Shown one piece after another: positions 8,191 to 16,768 of a stretch of 64,000 nucleotides of DNA. Each line of letters begins with the position of its first letter. The stretch's first letter is position 1. The position numbers and the translations under genes are program-made. Where the stretch lies: NCBI RefSeq assembly GCF_017873555.1, contig NZ_JAGGKE010000001.1, positions 409,816-473,815 of the forward strand. The letters run 5' to 3'. A model generated the notes under the pieces. It saw only the letters and a list, made by a program, of their open reading frames with translations. It searched no databases and had not been told where the DNA came from. The stretch comes from Halorubrum trapanicum. GTDB taxonomy: Archaea; Halobacteriota; Halobacteria; Halobacteriales; Haloferacaceae.

Positions 8191-9534
8191 TCAACCCAGC
8201 AGGCTCTCGCCGTCGAACTCGGCGTCGACGTCGACGTCCATCAGGTCGAGGACGGTCGGGGTCACGTCGAAGAGGTTCGCGTCGGTCAGGTCGAGGTCGG
8301 GGTCGGTCGCGTACAGCAGCGAGTTCTCGAACTTGTGCATCCCGTTTCGCGGGCCTTCGGTGAAGACGGCCTCCTTGCCCGAGAAGCCGGACTTGAGGTC
8401 GAACCCGTCCGCGGGAATGACGACCAGGTCCGGGGCGATCTCGTCGTGGTCGCCGTCGAAGACGGTCTCGCCTTTCACGATCCGCTTGCACACCTCTCGG
8501 CCGTCCGGCCCGGTGAGCGATTCGAGGTCGTCGATGAGTTCCTCGCGCGTCTCCTCGTACTCCGCTTCGGGAACGACGCCGTTCGGCTCGCGTCCCTCCA
8601 GGTTGAGGTAGAACCGGCCGGGAATGAGCGAGTACGCGCGGGTCTCGTCGTCGATGTCCGTGAGCGAGTCGTGGTCGGCGTCCTCGTAGGAGAGCCACCC
8701 CTCGTCGGCGAGGAACTGGTTGAAGTTCACCTCCCAGTTCAGCTCAGTGAAGCCGTGGTCGGAGGCGACGATCAGCGTGGTGTCGTCGTCCAGCGAGTCG
8801 CGGATCTCGCCGATGTACCCGTCGAGCCGCCGGTAGAACTCGAGGAACTCCTCGGCGTACTCGCCGTCGTTCGCGTAGTCGCCGAACAGGAAGTGGTTCA
8901 CCCGGTCGGTGCTCATGAAGACGCCGAAGAAGAGGTCCCAGTCGTCCTCGGCGAGGTAGTGAGAGAAGGCCTCGTACCGGGCGTCGAGGGTCGCGTACGC
9001 GTTCTCGACGAACTCCGTCTTGTCGTCGTCGTGGCCGAGCTTGGCGTTGACGTCGATGCGGTAGTCGAAGCCGTCGAGCGTCTCGCGGACCGACTCGTCG
9101 CTCGCGGCCGCGTCGAGGTCGGGCGAGAGGAAACCGGAGACCATCCGCTGGACCCGCGTCGACGGCGGGAACGTCACGGGAACGTTGAGGACGGTCGCGT
9201 CGCGGCCGGCGTCGGTGACGCGGTCCCACAGCCGGGTCGCCTTCACGTGGCGCCCGAGCGGGACGTACGTCTCGTAGGAGTCGACCTCGCGATCCTGAAA
9301 GCCGTACACGCCCGTGGCGCCGGGGTTCACGCCGGTCGTGAGGCTCGGCCAGCACGCGCTCGACTCCGGCGGGACGATGCTCTCCAGCCGCCCGCCGGAG
9401 CCGGTCTCGGCGATGTCGGTCAGGTTCTCGAAGACGTCGGGATGGTCCTCGACGAGATCGAGCGGTACGCCGTCGATTCCGAGGAAGACGACGCGGCCGT
9501 CGTCGTCGCCGCGGAGCCGGTCGAACAGACCCAT
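8191..9534 (-). CDS. Alkaline phosphatase superfamily protein (phosphodiesterase/nucleotide pyrophosphatase type)
   Basis: This protein of about 447 residues starts at MGLFDRLRGDDDG. VVFLGIDGVPLDL gives the first metal-binding Asp, and the PPESSACWPSLTTGVNPG segment carries the probable nucleophile Ser/Thr. Later come DRVNHF, ASDHGF and the metal ligands of a type I phosphodiesterase fold. No signal peptide is visible. The substrate is unknown: phosphodiesters, phosphonates or phosphoglycerate-like substrates are possible. An ATG at 9561 would add nine residues and cannot be excluded. It is convergent with the lipoprotein gene. Confidence 0.88.
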   Translation of the reverse strand: MGLFDRLRGDDDGRVVFLGIDGVPLDLVEDHPDVFENLTDIAETGSGGRLESIVPPESSACWPSLTTGVNPGATGVYGFQDREVDSYETYVPLGRHVKATRLWDRVTDAGRDATVLNVPVTFPPSTRVQRMVSGFLSPDLDAAASDESVRETLDGFDYRIDVNAKLGHDDDKTEFVENAYATLDARYEAFSHYLAEDDWDLFFGVFMSTDRVNHFLFGDYANDGEYAEEFLEFYRRLDGYIGEIRDSLDDDTTLIVASDHGFTELNWEVNFNQFLADEGWLSYEDADHDSLTDIDDETRAYSLIPGRFYLNLEGREPNGVVPEAEYEETREELIDDLESLTGPDGREVCKRIVKGETVFDGDHDEIAPDLVVIPADGFDLKSGFSGKEAVFTEGPRNGMHKFENSLLYATDPDLDLTDANLFDVTPTVLDLMDVDVDAEFDGESLLG

Positions 9535-9668
9535 GTCCGCTGGTTCCGCGGCGGTCGACATATCCCTTGTGTTCCACGAGACCGCGGCGGCGACGGCCCA
9601 CGCGTCGGCGGTCGCCCGCGGCCGAGATTCAGAAGGCATATCTCCCTTCGCGCCGACGGGTTCGGCGT

Positions 9669-10640
9669 ATGAGCGACGACTTCCCGGCGAGCGTCGACGT
9701 CGATTACACGGACGGCGAGGGCGAGAGTCCCGACGACTACCCGTCGATCCAGCACAAAATCGAGAAGGCGGTCGAGGTCACCCGCCGCGGGCTCGAACAG
9801 TACGACAACCCCGCGGTGATGTGGACCGGCGGCAAAGACTCCACGCTGACGCTGTACTTCATCAATCAGGTGGCCGAAGAGTACGGCTACGAGAAGCCCA
9901 CCGCCGTGTTCATCGACCACTTCCAGCACTTCGACTCGATCACCGACTTCGTCGAGCACTGGGCCGACGAGTGGGGGATCGACCTCGTGTACGCCCGCAA
10001 CGACGACGTCGGCGCGTACGTCGAAGAGCACGGTCTCGAACCGGGTGACGACATCCCCGTCGACGCGCTCTCGGAGCACAACCAGCACCACATCCGAGAG
10101 ATCCTGGAGTTCGAAGAGGACGCGTTCCCGTTCCTCTTGGACACCTACGTCGGGAACCACCTGCTGAAGACGGTCGCGCTCAACGACGCACTCGAGGAGT
10201 ACGACATCGACGGCGTCATCTCGGGCGTCCGCTGGGACGAACAGGAGGCCCGCGCCGACGAGACGTTCTTCTCGCCGCGCCACGATCCTGATCTGTTCCC
10301 GCCCCACGATCGCATCCAGCCCATCCTCCAGTTCGCCGAGACCGACGTGTGGGACGCCTTCTGGAACTTCGTGGTGCCGGACACCGTCGACGCGTTCCCC
10401 GACGAGGGGTACATCCCGCAGGCCGACGACGACCTCCCCGAGGGGGTCACCCAAGCGGACGTACCCATCTCGCCGAAGTACTTCGCCGGATTCCGCTCGC
10501 TCGGCAGCGAGGTCTCGACGGAGAAGACGACCGAAGAGCCCGCGTGGCTCCAGAACCTCGAGGGCACGACCGAGCGCGCCGGCCGCGCCCAGGACAAAGA
10601 AGACCTGATGGAGCGCCTGCGCGACCTCGGCTACATGTAA
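9669..10640 (+). CDS. PAPS reductase / CysD-like PP-loop protein
   Basis: This 323-residue protein has the PP-loop motif WTGGKDST at about residues 55-62, the adenylate-binding signature shared by PAPS reductases and sulfate adenylyltransferase subunit 2. Its C-terminal part (GFRSLGSEV, then TTERAGRAQDKE and the final RLRDLGYM) resembles the end of CysD more than that of CysH. A role in sulfate activation or a related adenylation is likely, but no CysN, CysC or sulfite reductase gene is nearby. ATG at 9669 follows a GGCATATCTCC stretch that could serve as promoter. Confidence 0.85.
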   Translation: MSDDFPASVDVDYTDGEGESPDDYPSIQHKIEKAVEVTRRGLEQYDNPAVMWTGGKDSTLTLYFINQVAEEYGYEKPTAVFIDHFQHFDSITDFVEHWADEWGIDLVYARNDDVGAYVEEHGLEPGDDIPVDALSEHNQHHIREILEFEEDAFPFLLDTYVGNHLLKTVALNDALEEYDIDGVISGVRWDEQEARADETFFSPRHDPDLFPPHDRIQPILQFAETDVWDAFWNFVVPDTVDAFPDEGYIPQADDDLPEGVTQADVPISPKYFAGFRSLGSEVSTEKTTEEPAWLQNLEGTTERAGRAQDKEDLMERLRDLGYM

Positions 10641-10664
10641 CGCTCGGCCGAGACTTCGACCGGA

Positions 10665-10671
10665 TTTTTTT
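10665..10671 (+). terminator. T-run after the PP-loop gene
   Basis: Seven consecutive T residues occur 25 nt after the stop codon in an otherwise GC-rich region, as in archaeal intrinsic termination. There is no strong hairpin. Confidence 0.4.
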
Positions 10672-10737
10672 GATCGTGTGAAAGAGCCGAGTCAAACATG
10701 GCCGCGTACCGATTCCGTGTCTACACCCACGCGAGCG

Positions 10738-10760
10738 TATTTATGTATGGGTACCCATAC
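10738..10760 (+). promoter_or_regulatory. vapBC promoter with 16-bp perfect palindrome
   Basis: TATTTATG at 10738-10745 is a TATA-like box. It runs into a perfect 16-bp palindrome GTATGGGTACCCATAC at 10745-10760, 7 nt before the VapB start. Binding there by a ribbon-helix-helix VapB dimer would block the initiation site, so it is a good candidate operator. This is inference from position. Confidence 0.6.
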
Positions 10761-10767
10761 GTAAGTC

Positions 10768-11001
10768 ATGAGCAAGAATATCTCGATCAGCGACGACGTG
10801 TACCGCCGGCTCAAACGCGAGAAGGGCGATCGGAGTTTCAGCGATCTCATCGCCGACACGCTGGACGAGGGGGGCCGGCTCGCTGACGTGACCGGACAGC
10901 AGGTGCTCGACCCGGAGACGTACGCTGAGGTCGACGCCGAGATCGAGCGGCTGAGCGACGGGACGCTGGATCGACTGACCGACAGAGCGACTGATCGATG
11001 A
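10768..11001 (+). CDS. vapB: VapB-family antitoxin
   Basis: This 77-residue protein begins SKNISISDDVYRRLKREKGD, a ribbon-helix-helix-like DNA-binding start, continues with SFSDLIADTL, and ends in an acidic tail that would bind the toxin. The stop overlaps the start of the PIN-domain gene (ATGA at 10998-11001), the usual vapBC layout. A palindrome in the promoter fits autorepression. Confidence 0.88.
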   Translation: MSKNISISDDVYRRLKREKGDRSFSDLIADTLDEGGRLADVTGQQVLDPETYAEVDAEIERLSDGTLDRLTDRATDR

Positions 11002-11411
11002 AGCTGCTCGACACATCGGTCGTCGTCGACATCGACCGCGGCGGTATCGACGAGAAGGTACAGGCCCTCGACGAGCAGGGTCGCCACGCGCTCAGCATGG
11101 TGACGGTGACGGAGCTCCGACTGGGCGTCGAACTACAGTACGATCGCGGAACCGACGCGTATCGACAGGCGATGGACGACCTTGATCGACTCCTCGCGCG
11201 CTTCGAGGTGTACCCGATCTCACGGCCGATAACGACGGCGGCCGCCGAGATAATCGCGGATCTCCGAGACGACGGGCAGCGGCTCGACGACTTACACGAC
11301 GTGTACATCGGCGCGACCGCACGCGCACAGCAGTTGCCGGTGTTGACGGCGAACGTCGATCACTTCGAGCGCATCGAGAACGTGCCGGTCGTCGACTGGG
11401 CGGAATTCTGA
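10998..11411 (+). CDS. vapC: VapC-family PIN-domain toxin
   Basis: This 137-residue protein has the acidic residues of a PIN ribonuclease: D5 in LLDTSVVVD, E39 in VTVTELRLG, D98/D101 in LDDLHDVYIGATA, and D121 in TANVDHF. The length and residue order match VapC toxins, which cut tRNA or rRNA when free of antitoxin. It is coupled to VapB by a 4-nt overlap. All catalytic acids are intact, so it is probably functional. The substrate is unknown. Confidence 0.92.
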   Translation: MKLLDTSVVVDIDRGGIDEKVQALDEQGRHALSMVTVTELRLGVELQYDRGTDAYRQAMDDLDRLLARFEVYPISRPITTAAAEIIADLRDDGQRLDDLHDVYIGATARAQQLPVLTANVDHFERIENVPVVDWAEF

Positions 11412-11445
11412 ACGGTGGCCGAGTACCGCCTGGCGTTCCCAAGAA

Positions 11446-12363
11446 CTACTCGTCGCGGTACGGCTCACACACGAGTTCGACGCCCTCCTCGAAGCCGATC
11501 TCCGGCTCCCAGCCGGTCGCCTCGTGGAACGTCGAGTAGTCGGCCATCGTGTCGTGGACGTAGCCGTCGAAGGGGCACTCGATGTAGACGGGGTCGATGT
11601 CGGTGCCGAGCGCGTCGTTGATCATCGCGACCATCTCGTTGAACGAGTACGCCTCCTGGGTGCCGACGTTGTACACGCCCGTCAGTTCGTGGTCGGCCGC
11701 CAGCTCGCAGGCGCGGGCCACGTCCGAGACGTGCGTGAAGTCGCGGGTCTGGCTGCCGTCGCCGAACAGCTCGGGCGCCTCGCCGTTCGCGATGGCGTCC
11801 GCGAACTGCGCGACCGTGTTCGCGTACTCGCCTTTGTGTTCCTCGTTGCCGCCGAACCCCTGGTACACCGAGAAGAACCGGAGGCCGGCCATGTTCATCT
11901 CGTGGTGGTTCGCGTAGTACTCGGCGTAGCGCTCGCGAGCGAGCTTCGAGGCCTCGTAGGCGGTGCGCGCCTCGACGTCCATGTCGACCGGGGAGGGTTC
12001 GGTGCGGCTCCCGTAGATCGAGGAAGTGGAGGCGTAGACGACGGTGTCACAGCCCGCTTCGCGGGCGCGCTCGACGGTGTTGACGAACCCCTCGACGTTG
12101 ACCCGGCAGCCGCGCTGGGGGTCGGACTCGTGCATGTTCCGCGAGGAGAGCGCGGCGAGGTGGAAGACGACGTCGACGTCGACGGGGAACTCGCCGTCGA
12201 CGACCGAGGCCTCGACGAACTCCACGTCGGAATCGAGGTTCTCGGACGTCCCGAGATAGGTGTCGTCGACCGCGATCACGTCGTTGTCGGCCGCGAGGCG
12301 GTTCGCGAGGTTCGAGCCGATGAAGCCGGCGCCGCCCGTGACGAGGACGCGTTTGTCCTGCAT
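11446..12363 (-). CDS. NAD-dependent sugar epimerase/dehydratase (GalE-like)
   Basis: This 305-residue extended short-chain dehydrogenase has the NAD-binding motif TGGAGFIGS at residues 9-17 and the catalytic YEASK (Tyr and Lys), with STSSIYG providing the catalytic Ser/Thr. GVYNVG and DFTHVSDVARA are typical of UDP-glucose 4-epimerase-like enzymes. It probably interconverts or modifies nucleotide sugars that feed the adjacent glycan-assembly genes. The precise substrate cannot be read from the sequence. Confidence 0.9.
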   Translation of the reverse strand: MQDKRVLVTGGAGFIGSNLANRLAADNDVIAVDDTYLGTSENLDSDVEFVEASVVDGEFPVDVDVVFHLAALSSRNMHESDPQRGCRVNVEGFVNTVERAREAGCDTVVYASTSSIYGSRTEPSPVDMDVEARTAYEASKLARERYAEYYANHHEMNMAGLRFFSVYQGFGGNEEHKGEYANTVAQFADAIANGEAPELFGDGSQTRDFTHVSDVARACELAADHELTGVYNVGTQEAYSFNEMVAMINDALGTDIDPVYIECPFDGYVHDTMADYSTFHEATGWEPEIGFEEGVELVCEPYRDE

Positions 12364-12559
12364 GGGTTACGCTCGTTCGGGCGTCCGGATTATCGTGTCG
12401 GTCCGGCGTCGACAGAGAGTGGAGATGAAATGTTAACTTGTGGATACTCTTGTAAATGGTACTTAGATAAGCTGATCCCATGCCAAGACAAACGATTGTA
12501 ACCGGTTTTCGGCGGTATCGGTTCGACGTGGCAAAACGTATTTGAGAAGTGGTTTATTC

Positions 12560-13114
12560 ATTGCTTTACTTCATGAAGGACACGTTCGACAGCATTTCGA
12601 GTCCCATATGTGACGTGTTGGAATCGGAACCCGTGGCGATGACAGGCCGCGTGTAACCATGGCGCACCCTCGACGGGAAAGACCGGGTTGTCAATCTGGT
12701 GTTTTTCACGCAGTTCTGAGAGAAACATCGATATGATCGCGTTTGTTCTCTCGGATAGAGCCGTACGTGGACAAGCGGTTCGTGTCGGGATCGACGGCAG
12801 CGTACAGCCAATATCGCTCAGGTTTGGGATCTATCACGACTTCATCGACCGCGACGAGACTCGAGTTGGGACCGTCTGTCGGCTGTAAATCGGCTTTTTG
12901 TACCCCTCGGTGGACTGTAGTTCAACGGGGATCGGCATCCAAGTTTTCAATTATCGAAACGGTATTCGAAAATGATATTCCAGCCAAATGGAGTCGGATA
13001 CCGAGTTTTATCGCCGGTTCGGGCGTCACCTCTCGCTCCAGAAAATCTAACTCGATACAGCCGCTACCGCCGTTGAGACGGTCGAAACTGAGCATAGACC
13101 GTTCGATCCTCTGA
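12560..13114 (-). pseudogene. Decayed IS6-type transposase
   Basis: Reading the minus strand, three frames in succession give recognisable pieces of a haloarchaeal IS6-family DDE transposase. The first has ELDFLEREVTPEPAIKLGI, an in-frame stop, VQKADLQPTDG, VAVDEVVI with the first Asp, then RYWLYAAVDPDTNR. A frameshift follows before EPLVHVRLYP. A further shift leads to VFPVEGAPWL, where the second Asp has become Glu, and NAVERVLHEVK with the third acidic residue. At least two frameshifts and one stop show it is dead. No terminal inverted repeats were found. The rest of the 12364-13164 interval is AT-richer sequence without a supported gene. Confidence 0.82.
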
Positions 13115-13164
13115 CCACCTCATTCCCGGCCTTATCTCAACACTACCCCACCGACACCTCGAAA

Positions 13165-14628
13165 TCACGCGATACGCTCTTTGATCCGCCTGAGGGCGGG
13201 GAGGAGAACATTGCCGAGCGTTAGTCGAAAGTGCGGACTAAGAACGGCTAATGTACCGAAGTAGACGGCAGCGCCGAAACCGATAAGTCCGACGACCGGG
13301 AGCCACCACGACAGCGCAATCAAGGGCCTGACGGCGATGATAGTGATGTACATCAGTACTGCGCTCCCGAACTGTGCCCACAGCGGCCAAGGGAGGATGA
13401 TACCGCCCAACTCTCTTTTGCTTAAGTATTGGTAGGAAAATAATACTACTACTTCGACAAAAAGGGTCGCCGCAATAATCCCCAGCAGGCCGTCCCAGTA
13501 GTAACCGAGCACACCGGCGAGCGGAAGGTGGATGATGAGTGCCGCTGTCCGGAGTCGGAAGACGAACTGCGGCCGGTCAGAGCTTTCGAGCGCCGTCGCG
13601 AACGGGTCCTGATAGATGTAGAAGATGAAGAAGCCGGCCACACCAACGAGTGCGGCTCCCCCAGCGCCGAAGCTTGACCCGAAAAAGGTCCGCATTAGTG
13701 CCGCTGGCATCGCCAGCGCACCGAAGAACATCGGGAGGACAAGCAGCCCCGAGTATGCGACGGTGTTCACTACATCCTCCCTGATTTCTTGGCCGAGCGA
13801 GGTGAGTCCACTCACTTTCACTCCGAGCGCGTTTGAGATGCTCCCCGAGAGCTGTTGGGCCGGCGTGACGATCCGGAGCGCCGTCTCGTAGAATCCCACT
13901 GCCGCGTCCCCCGCGAAGAAGCCGATGAGGATCACGTCGACACGCTTGTAGAAGTCCTCGACGACAGCGGTCGGCACAGAGTAGCGCGCAAAGACGAAGA
14001 GGTCCTCGCTAGTGTCACCGAATCCCTTGAGTCTGGGTCGGACGCCGGCGGCAGCAAACACTCCGAGCGCGGTGATGAGCGTTCCGCCAGCGAGGCCAGC
14101 AAGCAGGCCGAACGCTTCGTAGCCCGCGAACAACAGCGGAAGCTGGAATCCGAGTGTGAGTACGCTCCGGACGGTGTCGGCCCACAGCGAGCGGCTCGGG
14201 TATCCCAGCCCGGCGTAAAAGCGATTGAGTATCTGGAAGAGTCCGACCGTGGCGAGCACGGCTACGACGGCCGTGACGACGAGCGGCGTCATTGGCAAGA
14301 ACGAGGTGTAGTACGCGACGGCAAACGTGGCAGTCGCGACGACGACGACCCACGCGAGGTGGAACGCTATCCCCACTGCCAGATACGGACGGGGGTCCGC
14401 ACCCGCCTCGCTGACGCGCTTCTTCAGGGCAACCCCGACACCCGCGTCGACGCGGACAAGGAGGAGCGCTATCGCGAGCGCGAAGTAGTACCGCCCCGTC
14501 CCCGCGGGGCCGAGGACGCGAGCGAATAACACCACCCCGACGAACCCCAGTCCGGACATCGTAAATTTCGCTGCGACCGAGGAGAGGGCTTCGCTACCCA
14601 GATCGAGGTCAGCGGTGTTCTCCGCCAT
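13165..14628 (-). CDS. Polysaccharide/lipid-linked oligosaccharide flippase (Wzx/AglR-like)
   Basis: This 487-residue protein has about 12-14 hydrophobic helices and the MATE/MOP-like start of O-antigen flippases (LSSVAAKFTMSGLGFVGVVL, then FARVLGPAGTGRYYFALA). RYSVPTAVVEDFYKRVDVIL is another family segment. It likely flips dolichol-phosphate-linked sugar or oligosaccharide across the membrane for AglB. It follows the sulfatase-like gene by only 3 nt, so both are probably co-transcribed. Sequence composition is less GC-rich than flanking housekeeping genes. Confidence 0.9.
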   Translation of the reverse strand: MAENTADLDLGSEALSSVAAKFTMSGLGFVGVVLFARVLGPAGTGRYYFALAIALLLVRVDAGVGVALKKRVSEAGADPRPYLAVGIAFHLAWVVVVATATFAVAYYTSFLPMTPLVVTAVVAVLATVGLFQILNRFYAGLGYPSRSLWADTVRSVLTLGFQLPLLFAGYEAFGLLAGLAGGTLITALGVFAAAGVRPRLKGFGDTSEDLFVFARYSVPTAVVEDFYKRVDVILIGFFAGDAAVGFYETALRIVTPAQQLSGSISNALGVKVSGLTSLGQEIREDVVNTVAYSGLLVLPMFFGALAMPAALMRTFFGSSFGAGGAALVGVAGFFIFYIYQDPFATALESSDRPQFVFRLRTAALIIHLPLAGVLGYYWDGLLGIIAATLFVEVVVLFSYQYLSKRELGGIILPWPLWAQFGSAVLMYITIIAVRPLIALSWWLPVVGLIGFGAAVYFGTLAVLSPHFRLTLGNVLLPALRRIKERIA

Positions 14629-14631
14629 CCG

Positions 14632-15768
14632 TTACTTGTAGCCCAGTGCTTCGAGGTCGTCTTCAGGGAGTTGGTCCTTCGAGACGGGCTCTGCTGCGGT
14701 GGCGGCCCACTCCTCCAACGCGAGTTCGAGGTCACGGTCCGTCGCTGTTTCGCCGTCGAGGGTGCGAATGCCCTCTGCGTTGGCAAAGTGCTGAGCGTTC
14801 ATCGCGGCATGGCTGCCGTTCGACGCAGCAAACGCGGTACCTCGCGAGAGATCCCCGTCACCGTGTTCAGCGCCCAGAAATACAGAGGGAATATCCACGA
14901 GGCTCCGGACCTCGCTGTCGGCAAGGTCGACAGAAAGGTTCCGCCCGGTGGCTGGCACGCGCAGTATCTCGGGGCACATCGTCGCGTGGTGGCCCCACTC
15001 ACCGTACTCACCGAGCAACTCGCCGTGGTCCGCGCAGAACAACACTCTTGTCTCGTCGGGCACCGCTTCCCAGAGGCGCGCGAGGCGGTCATCCAGTTCC
15101 TGAACCTCGCCCCGGTAGAGTTCACGTCCGAGTTCGACGTCGTCCTCGCTCCCGCGGCCGTCGAGCAGGCGGCGGGTGACCTTCTGGGCCTCCGTCCGCG
15201 AGACCGGGGCGTCGTCTGGGTTGTACGGGTGGTGAGGCTCCATAAAGTGGAGCCAGCCGAACCAGTCGCCGTCGGGCGCCTCCGTCGCGACGTCCTCCAA
15301 CAGGTCGTCGATGACCTCGGCCGCGGGTCGGTAGTCGCGAGAGGCGTCTCCAACCGTGCCCCGCAGGCTCTGGTATGCGTTGTACGCCCGCGAGGCGATT
15401 CCGTAGACGGTGCTCTGAGGCGTCATGTTCGCCGCAACCCGGTCCTTCAGCGAGGATCCGTCGCGCTCGGGTTCGACGAAGCGGTCGAAACCCGCGTCGT
15501 AGCCGTAGCGTTCGGAGAGGAAGCGGTTCGTCGAAACGCCAATTTTGTAGCCGGCGTCGACCTTCGGCACGAAGCTCTCCTCGGGCGTCACGCCTGCCTC
15601 GTCCGGATAGACCCCACCGATGATCGACTGGAAACAGGATGGTGTCGCCGTGTTCGTCGCGAACGTCGCTGGGTGGGCCTCGCCGAGGAACGCCCGCGTC
15701 TCAGGCATGTACTGGTAGTGGTCGTAGCGTAGGGAGTCCACGGTGACGAGAAGGGCGGGCGGGCTCAT
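14632..15768 (-). CDS. Sulfatase / alkaline phosphatase superfamily protein
   Basis: This protein of about 378 residues starts at MSPPALLVTVDSLRYDHY, where the Asp is the first metal ligand of the sulfatase fold. TPSCFQSIIGG carries the candidate nucleophile. WFGWLHFMEPHHPY and CADHGELLGEYGEWGHH give the remaining metal ligands. It ends in LEALGYK, a C-terminal motif shared with its neighbours. There is no clear signal peptide, so it may act in the cytoplasm on glycan precursors, as a sulfatase, phosphatase or transferase. A start at 15795 would add nine residues that look non-coding. Confidence 0.85.
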   Translation of the reverse strand: MSPPALLVTVDSLRYDHYQYMPETRAFLGEAHPATFATNTATPSCFQSIIGGVYPDEAGVTPEESFVPKVDAGYKIGVSTNRFLSERYGYDAGFDRFVEPERDGSSLKDRVAANMTPQSTVYGIASRAYNAYQSLRGTVGDASRDYRPAAEVIDDLLEDVATEAPDGDWFGWLHFMEPHHPYNPDDAPVSRTEAQKVTRRLLDGRGSEDDVELGRELYRGEVQELDDRLARLWEAVPDETRVLFCADHGELLGEYGEWGHHATMCPEILRVPATGRNLSVDLADSEVRSLVDIPSVFLGAEHGDGDLSRGTAFAASNGSHAAMNAQHFANAEGIRTLDGETATDRDLELALEEWAATAAEPVSKDQLPEDDLEALGYK

Positions 15769-15811
15769 CGTCCGTCCTTCGCTCCCGTTGGGCATAAATC
15801 TCGTGCGGCGC

Positions 15812-16768
15812 TCATCTGTACCCCAGCGCGGTCAAGCGGTCTTCTAGCGTCGACTGTTCAAGTTCGACCTCCACGGGTTCGATCTTGGGTTCCAGAGTCC
15901 ACTCATCGGTGGCGCTCGTCTCCACCCACGGCACTTCCCGGAGGGCGGACGCCGGGACGTGACGATAGTGGCCGTAAAGGCCCCACTCGCCGAAGGCCTC
16001 GCCGTGGTCGCTGGAGATGATAACTGTTCCGGAGTCGAGGTTCTTCAGGAGGGGCGCAACCCCGTCCTCAAGCACCCAGCGGAGGTTGTCTCGGTAGGCG
16101 GCCCACGCCTCTTCTTGGTCTATCTCACCCATCTGGAGGAGGTCCCAAACCGATTTTTCAGCCTCGCCGCGCTCGTCTGCCTCCGCGCGGTCGCCCACGT
16201 CGAGCGATCGGTAAGGAACGTGAGGTTGCATGTAGTGGACGATCAGGCGGTCGAAGTTTCCCTCCCGGCCGACCGAGACGGCCCGATCGGTGACAGTTTC
16301 GGGCGGGACGACACCGAGGTCGTCGTCCCAGCCGTAACGCCACACCTCGTCAAGTAGGCCGAACGCTTCGGGGTCGGGTTCGAAGGCGTCGCCGAACTCT
16401 TGTGAGAAGTTGTTCGCGCAGACGTAGGCGGTGTCAGCTATTGTTTCCGGATCCGCGCCCGCGAACGTCCGGTCAAGGAACTCCCATGACGTGGAACCGA
16501 CCGAAGTGAAAGAGGGGATGTCACCGGGGAGGAAGTCGTACTCGTTACTCACTTCGGCCATCACGTCGGGACGGCAGGTGTCGAGGAGCAGGAGGACATC
16601 CCACTCCTCCTCGTAGACGTTCGTACCCCGCTGATCGAACCCAAAGGTGTGAGAGGAGTGACGCAGGGCGCCGCCCCAAAAATCAAGAGCAGCTGAACGC
16701 CCGCCCTTACGCAATCCGTACTGGTCGAGTTTGAACCGGGACTCCTCAACCCAGTCGACAAACGTCAT
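15812..16768 (-). CDS. Alkaline-phosphatase-superfamily paralog 1 in glycan island
   Basis: This 318-residue protein belongs to a set of three tandem paralogs. Shared landmarks are the start MTFVDWVEES, WDVLLLLDTCRPDVMAEV (metal-binding Asp), SVGSTSWEFLDRTF, LIVHYMQPHVPYRSL, SSDHGEAFGEWG and the end RLTALGYR. These fit a sulfatase/phosphotransferase-type metalloenzyme. The start ATG at 16768 overlaps the upstream stop (ATGA). A longer upstream frame is Arg-rich and overlaps that gene, so it was rejected. The likely role is adding or removing an anionic group on surface glycan. Confidence 0.82.
   Translation of the reverse strand: MTFVDWVEESRFKLDQYGLRKGGRSAALDFWGGALRHSSHTFGFDQRGTNVYEEEWDVLLLLDTCRPDVMAEVSNEYDFLPGDIPSFTSVGSTSWEFLDRTFAGADPETIADTAYVCANNFSQEFGDAFEPDPEAFGLLDEVWRYGWDDDLGVVPPETVTDRAVSVGREGNFDRLIVHYMQPHVPYRSLDVGDRAEADERGEAEKSVWDLLQMGEIDQEEAWAAYRDNLRWVLEDGVAPLLKNLDSGTVIISSDHGEAFGEWGLYGHYRHVPASALREVPWVETSATDEWTLEPKIEPVEVELEQSTLEDRLTALGYR

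Noticed and set aside
10620..10640. The RLRDLGYM end of the CysD-like protein as a member of the LGY tag set
   Set aside because: CysD-type proteins commonly end in a similar GY motif, so it is probably coincidence and not the tag shared by the glycan-island enzymes.
12688..13114. Two plus-strand open frames in the glycan-island gap
   Set aside because: The minus strand of this interval gives transposase motifs in succession. The plus-strand frames have no motifs.
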